From NCBI GenBank assembly GCA_964492775.1, contig CAZBLH010000033.1, positions 1-18,913 on the forward strand: DNA of 18,913 bases. Reading direction: 5' to 3'. The DNA is from WRDS01 sp964492775. Its GTDB lineage: Bacteria; Actinomycetota; Coriobacteriia; Anaerosomatales; PHET01. The notes beneath the pieces are model-generated. The model searched no databases. It had not been told where the DNA came from and saw only the letters and a program-made list of their open reading frames with translations. Made by a program: the position numbers and the translations under genes. Within the stretch, counting starts at the first letter, position 1. The number at the start of each line of letters is the position of its first letter. This document shows, in pieces, positions 15,153-18,913 of the stretch.

Positions 15153-15435
15153 CTCAGTCCCTCTCTACTCGCGCCGACCGGGTCTCCGGGTCGGTTGCTC
15201 TTGGACGAGAGCAGTATGCCTCCGGGCTCTGACATGGCTTGACAGTAATGGCCAGCCGCCGAAAAGGGTTTCGGCAGCCGAGCATTGGTTGGGATCTGCG
15301 AGGGGGGCCTATAGGTTAATGGGCCTGCCGCATTTCAAGAGATCGCCCGGTACCCCCACTTGCCCGTCTCCACCGAGGAGGCGGGCTTCTTTGTGTTCAC
15401 GGACAGCGACGACGAACGGATGGGAGGTGAATGAA
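15153..15435. other. Divergent intergenic region with several inverted repeats
   Basis: This 283-nt region separates the minus-strand Cys-rich gene and the plus-strand YraN-like gene. It holds CCGACC/GGTCGG (15174-15194, ending 21 nt before the Cys-rich start), TGCTCT/AGAGCA (about 15195-15213), GCCGAAA-AGGG-TTTCGGC (15258-15275) and the leader hairpin at 15362-15386. A plus-strand TTGACA at 15239-15244 has no good -10. A frame open from ATG 15289 joins the YraN-like gene but lacks a ribosome site and crosses the leader hairpin. No separate gene is supported. Confidence 0.5.
15362..15392 (+). promoter_or_regulatory. Terminator-like leader hairpin before the YraN-like gene
   Basis: GCCCGTCTCC (15362-15371) pairs with GGAGGCGGGC (15377-15386), a 10-bp stem with one U-G pair and loop ACCGA, then TTCTTTGTGTTC. 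No plus-strand gene lies upstream, so it is unlikely to terminate one. It ends 49 nt before the start codon at 15436. Confidence 0.6.
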
Positions 15436-15804
15436 ATGACCGAGAAGCGTTCGATGAAGGATCGAGGAGAAGATGCCGCCGCTGAGTACTTGGAGCGGGT
15501 CGGTATCACGGTGAGCCGAAAGAGGTCGGACTGCGAGGCTGGCAGGATCGACATCGTTGCTTGGGACGGTGACACGCTCGTCATGGTCGACGTAGTGACG
15601 ACGAAGGCGAGCCGGAAGAGTGAGCTTTGGACGGTGACGCCCGCGAAGGCACGGCGAGTGAGAAGACTTGCCAAGGCGTACATCAAGCACTCGGACCTGG
15701 ACGAGTCGACGCATTGGCGCTACGACCGGATCGCTCTGCTCGTCATGAGCGATAACCGCGCACTGCTGCGGCACCATCGCGACGCGTTAGGCACAACCGA
15801 ATAG
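15436..15804 (+). CDS. YraN/UPF0102-like protein with altered nuclease motif
   Basis: This 122-aa protein starts at ATG 15436 after GGGAGGTGA (15422-15430); the upstream in-frame ATG 15289 has no ribosome site. The N-terminal pattern RGEDAAAEYLERVGITVSRK (10-29) followed by EAGRIDIVAWDGDTLVMVDV (34-53) matches the YraN/UPF0102 Holliday-resolvase-like core, whose consensus runs G..A..YL...G...GEIDLI...VFVEVK. Here GEID is GRID, and the catalytic EVK is D52-V-V, with K57 three residues later. The PD-(D/E)XK centre is therefore altered and may be inactive or rearranged. Size agrees with the family (about 115-125 aa). It is the first of five plus-strand genes with a leader hairpin, in an element also holding an integrase and RadC, so a DNA-processing role is plausible. 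Confidence 0.7.
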   Translation: MTEKRSMKDRGEDAAAEYLERVGITVSRKRSDCEAGRIDIVAWDGDTLVMVDVVTTKASRKSELWTVTPAKARRVRRLAKAYIKHSDLDESTHWRYDRIALLVMSDNRALLRHHRDALGTTE

Positions 15805-15843
15805 CACCAAGGGGTGCCGGACTCCGGCTCCCGCACTATTGAG

Positions 15844-15875
15844 GCCGTACGGGCATCCGTGCGGCTTTCTTCGTT
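15844..15875 (+). terminator. Hairpin with T-rich tail after the YraN-like gene
   Basis: GCCGTACGG (15844-15852) pairs with CCGTGCGGC (15857-15865), a 9-bp stem with one U-G pair and loop GCAT, followed by TTTCTTCGTTTC. It starts 40 nt after the YraN-like stop and could terminate it. Its right arm and tail closely resemble the hairpin before the integrase gene. Confidence 0.6.
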
Positions 15876-15895
15876 TCTGCACCCGTTCACGACAG

Positions 15896-15930
15896 AAGGC
15901 TCCTGAGCCCCTCCAAGGCTCGGGGGCCTT
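15896..15930 (+). promoter_or_regulatory. Leader hairpin before the 150-aa gene
   Basis: A 14-bp stem pairs 15896-15909 with 15917-15930 with two U-G pairs and loop CCTCCAA. It ends 22 nt before ATG 15953, directly ahead of the ribosome site GAGAGGAAG. A second hairpin (15844-15865) lies upstream, so this gene has two in tandem. Confidence 0.6.
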
Positions 15931-15952
15931 CGTCAACTGAGAGGAAGTCACC

Positions 15953-16405
15953 ATGACCACAGCAGAAGTCCAAGCCATGACGGGCAAGGAGCTCGTCGAC
16001 CTCGTCACCGGCCAGCGGCCGTCGGAGGAGGCAGTCGCCTGGGTCGCGTCCCTCGTCTCAGACGATGCCATCTTCGATGCTGCTCGTGAGCTCCGCTCGC
16101 GGTTCAGGAACCCCGCGCTCGCCGAGGTCCCGAGGACTGAGACCGGTCGCATCGCGAGCTCCACGAGCGTCCAGATCGACCCCGACCGCTTCCGTGCCTT
16201 CTTCTGGGGGCGGCGCATCTCTCTTCGCAACGTCGGTCCCATGATGGATCCTCCGCGCTCTGATGGCTGGGCGTATGTGATGCTCAGCCGGCAGAAGATG
16301 GGCTACTACGCACTCGACGACCTCGCGACCTCAATGGGTCTGCGTGCCGACGATCTCATCGAGGAGTTCGGCACGGAGGCAGAACTCGCCCGGATGTCCT
16401 CATAG
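15953..16405 (+). CDS. Mobile-element protein of unknown function, possibly HTH
   Basis: This 150-aa protein starts at ATG 15953 after GAGAGGAAG. I do not recognise a firm family. Residues 1-60 are mostly helical (MTGKELVDLVTG, SEEAVAWVASLVSDDAIFDAARELRSRF). The second half includes DRFRAFFWGRRISLRNVGPM and MGYYALDDLATSMGLRADDLIEEFG (about 115-139). The last stretch recalls the end of XRE-type helix-turn-helix regulators (ALD.LA..LGL..D.LI.E), so a repressor-like DNA-binding role is possible. No membrane segments or catalytic motifs are seen. Two hairpins precede it, and 255 nt without a gene separate it from the integrase. A regulator of excision or transfer would fit this position, but that is speculation. 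Confidence 0.6.
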   Translation: MTTAEVQAMTGKELVDLVTGQRPSEEAVAWVASLVSDDAIFDAARELRSRFRNPALAEVPRTETGRIASSTSVQIDPDRFRAFFWGRRISLRNVGPMMDPPRSDGWAYVMLSRQKMGYYALDDLATSMGLRADDLIEEFGTEAELARMSS

Positions 16406-16660
16406 CTTTCTACCTGCCCTTTCAAGTCATCACGCTCGAGGGCTTCGCTACGAACAAGGCCACCTGCAGGGAACCTGCTTCAAGATCTTTGGCCTTGTGA
16501 GTGATGACCTCGTTCGGGATGCGATCGCCGATGTAGGCCGTCTTGATGCGCGTTCTACTTGGGCGCGTCAGGACAGGTCATCGGCTCTTTCAGGGCAGGT
16601 CTTCATTCATGAGCGTCACGGGACATCCGTGGCGCTTTCGTCGTTCCTGAGGAGGTTTCG
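16406..16660. other. Intergenic region before the integrase gene
   Basis: I find no supported gene here. Visible structures are a nested stem (AAGGCCA 16456-16462 with TGGCCTT 16490-16496, enclosing GCAGG-GAA-CCTGC 16466-16478) and the leader hairpin at its right end. Recombinase or excisionase arm sites could lie here, but no repeat set is clear. Confidence 0.45.
16612..16645 (+). promoter_or_regulatory. Leader hairpin before the integrase gene
   Basis: AGCGTCACGG (16612-16621) pairs with CCGTGGCGCT (16627-16636), a 10-bp stem with one U-G pair and loop GACAT, then TTCGTCGTT. It ends 24 nt before ATG 16661 and 206 nt after the previous stop codon, so it tracks the downstream gene rather than the upstream one. 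Confidence 0.6.
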
Positions 16661-17560
16661 ATGCTATTCAACGAGTTGGTCGCGACGTGGTTGTCCACGG
16701 TAGCGGCGGTAACGCTCAAGCCTTCGGGCTACAAGTCTTACTCGGCCATCTGCGCCAACCACCTTCTACCGGCTTACGGTGACATGCCGATCGAGATGAT
16801 CACAGCTGCCGGAGTCCAAGCGTACGTAGCCGACAAAGTGGAGAGCGGGTTGTCTTCGCGAACGGTTGCGAACCACGTTCAGGTGATGCGCCGGCTGATG
16901 GCGTACGCGGCGGACAACGGACTCATCGAGTCCAACACACTGGAGTCGGTGTCCACCCCACGGCAAGAACCGGCGGCAACCCGCCTGCGATACCTGACTC
17001 CCGATCAGCTGCGCCGCGCGGTCGATGCTGCACCGAGAGCGTGGTCGGTCCTACTGGCTACCGCTTGTATGGTCGGACTTCGGCGTGGAGAGCAACTCGC
17101 GTTGCTTGCTTCTGATCTGAGCTTCGAGGGCCGGACCATTTCGGTGAGCAAGACGATCAGGAACGGCCTCGTCACGTCGCCCAAGACGCCTTGGAGCGTG
17201 GGCGTCGTTCCAATGCCCGAGTCGCTTGTGCCGCTTCTACAAGAGCGCGTCAGCAAGCTGCCTGACCCCAACGGCCTTGTGTTCTGCCGTAAGGACGGGT
17301 CCCCACTGCCGGACGGCCTGCCGAACCGGATCCTCAAGAAGACGCTCGATGCGGCTGGGCTGCCGCAGGTCTCGTGGCACGAGTTCGGTCGCCACAGCTG
17401 GGTGGTCGCACATCTGCAGGCAGGAACGGACATCCCGACCTTGCAGCGCCTCGGTCGATGGAAGACTGCGGATGTGTTGCTGTCGACCTACGCGCACGTC
17501 CTGCCATCGGCGGGAGGTGATGCGGTGCGGCGACTCGATGAGCTGATGTCCCAGCAGTAA
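16661..17560 (+). CDS. Tyrosine recombinase / phage-type integrase
   Basis: This 299-aa protein starts at ATG 16661 after GAGGAGG. An N-terminal SAM-like core-binding domain (about 1-95, with GLSSRTVANHVQVMRRLMAY) is followed by the catalytic domain: R141 in MVGLRRGEQL, the beta-hairpin lysine K175 in TSPKTPWSV, H240 and R244 in WHEFGRHSW, and the nucleophile Y277 in LLSTYAHVL. The usual HxxR box is HEFGR, with one extra residue, and LGH reads LGRW, with W267 aligning to the second His/Trp. It probably catalyses site-specific integration and excision of the element. The lack of a separate arm-binding domain fits the shorter phage/ICE integrases. The target could be the tRNA-Phe gene, but it lies 8.7 kb away and the attachment sites are not proven. 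Confidence 0.9.
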   Translation: MLFNELVATWLSTVAAVTLKPSGYKSYSAICANHLLPAYGDMPIEMITAAGVQAYVADKVESGLSSRTVANHVQVMRRLMAYAADNGLIESNTLESVSTPRQEPAATRLRYLTPDQLRRAVDAAPRAWSVLLATACMVGLRRGEQLALLASDLSFEGRTISVSKTIRNGLVTSPKTPWSVGVVPMPESLVPLLQERVSKLPDPNGLVFCRKDGSPLPDGLPNRILKKTLDAAGLPQVSWHEFGRHSWVVAHLQAGTDIPTLQRLGRWKTADVLLSTYAHVLPSAGGDAVRRLDELMSQQ

Positions 17561-17568
17561 CGCGACGG

Positions 17569-17602
17569 GGCCGGCCTCCCGAGGGTTCGGAGCAGACCGG
17601 CC
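17569..17602 (+). repeat. Inverted repeat after the integrase gene
   Basis: GGCCGG (17569-17574) pairs with CCGGCC (17597-17602) around a 22-nt segment that itself contains CCTCCCGAGG. It starts 8 nt after the integrase stop and lacks a T-tract. It may be a weak terminator or part of a recombination site. Confidence 0.3.
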
Positions 17603-17659
17603 ACCAGACGGCACTATCGCACCAGCACCTTACCCATATCTAACCATGCAGGTCAGAGG

Positions 17660-17692
17660 GCCCGTTCTCCTTGCCGGAGGGCGGGCTCTTCT
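17660..17692 (+). promoter_or_regulatory. Leader hairpin before the RadC-like gene
   Basis: GCCCGTTCTCC (17660-17670) pairs with GGAGGGCGGGC (17676-17686), an 11-bp stem with two U-G pairs and loop TTGCC, then TCTTCTGCGTCC. It ends 29 nt before ATG 17716 and strongly resembles the hairpin at 15362 (shared CCCGT..CTCC and GGAG..GCGGGC arms). Confidence 0.6.
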
Positions 17693-17715
17693 GCGTCCCT
17701 TAGAGGAGTCAGCCC

Positions 17716-18339
17716 ATGAAGTACTACACGACAGACAAGTTGTCGGACGTGGAGCTCGTAGCCACGATCCTCGGACGTCAGACGCACGACGAAGCCGTCA
17801 CGCGGTTGGCGACGGTCATGGCGGTCGATGGATGGACAGCAGGTGCCCCGTTGGCCGAGGTCGCTCGCGAGTACGGCAGCGTAGGCCCGAAAAGCGTCGC
17901 CAAGCTCGAGGCTGCGATCGAGCTCGGTCGCCGTACGTTAGCTGCTCGTGCTGCTCGGAAGGCCGAGACCATCTCCACGCCGGAGGACGTGGTCGCATTG
18001 ATCAGGCCACTCGTTCTCGGCCGCGATCGCGAGACGTTCTGGTGCATTTGTGCCGACACAAAGAACCGTGTCCGCAAGGTCGTTGAAGTCAGTACCGGAA
18101 GCCTGAACGCCTCGATCGTGCATCCTCGCGAGCTTTTCAAGGAGGCGGTCGGGGTATCCGCCGCGTCCGTGGTCGTCTGCCACAACCATCCGAGCGGCGA
18201 TCCGACGCCCAGTGGCGCTGACATCCAGCTGACGCGCAGGTTGGTCAAAGCGGGCGATGTACTCGGCATAGAGGTGCTTGATCACGTCGTCATCGGCGGC
18301 AATGAACACGCATCACTTCGCGATCTGGGTCTGATGTAG
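17716..18339 (+). CDS. RadC-like JAMM/MPN-domain protein
   Basis: This 207-aa protein starts at ATG 17716 after AGAGGAG. The short N-terminal segment (about 8-80) keeps the helical RadC layout with the GPKSVAKLEAAIELGRR helix-hairpin-helix-like stretch (57-73). The C-terminal JAMM domain has VHPRELFKEA (135-144), the metal-binding VVVCHNHPSGDPTPSGAD (152-169; H156, H158, D169) and LDHVVIGG (188-195). RadC-family proteins are common on plasmids, phages and integrative elements; despite the name a repair role is not established, and the JAMM fold suggests a metallo-hydrolase. It sits between the integrase and the J-domain gene, each with its own hairpin, and belongs to the mobile element rather than the host core. 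Confidence 0.9.
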   Translation: MKYYTTDKLSDVELVATILGRQTHDEAVTRLATVMAVDGWTAGAPLAEVAREYGSVGPKSVAKLEAAIELGRRTLAARAARKAETISTPEDVVALIRPLVLGRDRETFWCICADTKNRVRKVVEVSTGSLNASIVHPRELFKEAVGVSAASVVVCHNHPSGDPTPSGADIQLTRRLVKAGDVLGIEVLDHVVIGGNEHASLRDLGLM

Positions 18340-18370
18340 GTCTCGCATTCGGTTCACACAAGTTGTCCAA

Positions 18371-18414
18371 GGGCGGGTCGTCACCTTCATTGGTGGCGGC
18401 CCGTCCTTTCGTTT
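18371..18414 (+). terminator. Strong terminator-like hairpin between the RadC-like and J-domain genes
   Basis: A 15-bp stem pairs 18371-18385 (GGGCGGGTCGTCACC) with 18392-18406 (GGTGGCGGCCCGTCC), with three G-U pairs and loop TTCATT, followed by TTTCGTTT. It begins 32 nt after the RadC-like stop and ends 47 nt before ATG 18454. It may terminate the former or act as leader for the latter. Confidence 0.7.
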
Positions 18415-18453
18415 GCTCGGCGGGTGTCGAGCAGGTAGAGAGGAGGGTCAGCC

Positions 18454-18900
18454 ATGACGGTTGATCACTACGAGGTACTGGGCCTGGAGCCCGGTGCAAA
18501 GGCGGAGGAGATCGAAGCCGCGTTCGAGCAGCAGGTCGCCGTTCGTAGGGAGAAGCGCCAGCGAACAGCGGATGTGTACGCGGCGTATGCAGTGCTGTCT
18601 GAGCCTGCGCTGAAGGCGATGTACGACATGACACGGTTGGGTCGCGCCACGAACGAGAAGCTCGTCGTCGCGAAGGAGGTCGTGGCCGAAGCCATGCCAG
18701 ACGTGGACTGGGGGGAGGTTCGTCAGCAGACGTGGCAGACGACGCCGAAAGTGACGGTGCTTGTGTCCGGTCTTGCTGCCAAAGCTGCCGACGCTACGGG
18801 CCGCTTCTCGCGCCGAGTGCAGGCAGGGGCGGCGAAGAGGATAGATCGGCCTGCTCATGCGATCGAGCCGGCACTGGAGGATGAGGCGGCCGGTCGTTAA
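18454..18900 (+). CDS. J-domain-like protein lacking the HPD motif
   Basis: This 148-aa protein starts at ATG 18454 after GAGAGGAGGG and ends at TAA 18898-18900. Residues 5-58 follow a J-domain outline: HYEVLGLEPGAKAEEIEAAF (helices I and II), then VYAAYAVLSEPALKAMYD (helix III). The HPD tripeptide required to stimulate DnaK ATPase is absent; the loop reads VAVRREKRQRTAD. It is therefore a J-like protein in the sense of family relatives that keep the fold without Hsp70 activation. The remainder (60-148) is Ala/Val-rich, with a possible amphipathic or weakly hydrophobic stretch (TVLVSGLAAKAADATG) and no recognised domain. Its function in the element is unknown. Confidence 0.72.
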   Translation: MTVDHYEVLGLEPGAKAEEIEAAFEQQVAVRREKRQRTADVYAAYAVLSEPALKAMYDMTRLGRATNEKLVVAKEVVAEAMPDVDWGEVRQQTWQTTPKVTVLVSGLAAKAADATGRFSRRVQAGAAKRIDRPAHAIEPALEDEAAGR

Positions 18901-18913
18901 CATGCGCGTCGCC

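Noticed and set aside
15239..15244. TTGACA as a plus-strand -35 element for the YraN-like gene
   Set aside because: No -10-like hexamer occurs 16-18 nt downstream; the site falls on the GCCGAAA/TTTCGGC repeat.
16344..16703. 119-codon plus-strand frame between the 150-aa gene and the integrase
   Set aside because: It overlaps both real genes out of frame, crosses the leader hairpin and has no ribosome site or recognisable sequence.
17597..17606. CGGCCACCAG after the integrase as an attR copy of the tRNA 3' end (GGCCACCA)
   Set aside because: Only 8 nt match and the T-arm sequence does not align at the same spacing, so this is within chance expectation.
15362..18406. The spaced hairpins as a CRISPR or other regular repeat array
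   Set aside because: Spacing equals whole genes and is irregular, sequences differ, and each hairpin tracks a start codon. No short regularly spaced direct repeats exist in the window.
18902..18913. ATG at 18902 as start of a further gene
   Set aside because: Only four codons are in the window and no clear ribosome site precedes it. It is plausible given the gene order but cannot be supported.

Overview
The window is high-GC chromosomal DNA of an actinobacterium-like organism. An anaerobic Coriobacteriia-type lineage is my guess, based on the hexaheme cytochrome, PASTA and UPF0126 proteins together with strong GC codon bias. No species marker is present. It has two halves joined at a tRNA-Phe gene.

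Left half (1 to about 7980) looks like ordinary host chromosome. On the plus strand are the end of an AMP-dependent acyl-CoA synthetase and an EEP-family phosphodiesterase/nuclease. A minus-strand block follows. Read 5' to 3' it holds a four-TM protein of unknown function, a UPF0126/TRIC-like membrane protein and a cysteine-desulfurase-like PLP enzyme, then after a short gap a ferric-reductase-like flavohaem oxidoreductase and a hexaheme c-type cytochrome. The last two probably form a trans-membrane electron-transfer pair. A PASTA-repeat membrane protein is divergently transcribed, followed by tRNA-Phe(GAA) with a clear promoter and intrinsic terminator.

Right half (about 7980 to the end) is an accessory region, probably a genomic island or integrative element targeted to the tRNA-Phe 3' end. 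It starts with a degenerate inverted tRNA-Phe-like remnant. Next is a two-gene plus-strand module: a 489-aa protein ending in a PD-(D/E)XK nuclease domain, and a 746-aa ABC-type ATPase with a CPFC zinc-hook motif and a C-terminal RxxxE...H arrangement. I take this as a candidate anti-phage system. A convergent minus-strand operon carries a TaqI-like N6-adenine DNA methyltransferase and its probable restriction endonuclease. A promoter with an operator-like palindrome precedes them, and a small Cys-rich protein gene lies upstream. The rest is plus-strand: a divergent YraN-like protein, an uncharacterised possibly HTH protein, a tyrosine recombinase, a RadC/JAMM protein and a J-domain-like protein without HPD.

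The most unusual structural signal is in 15.3-18.5 kb. Each of the five plus-strand mobile-element genes is preceded, 22-49 nt before its start codon, by a GC-rich hairpin with a pyrimidine-rich tail. All deviations from perfect pairing are G-U wobbles valid only in plus-strand RNA, which argues for selected RNA structure.
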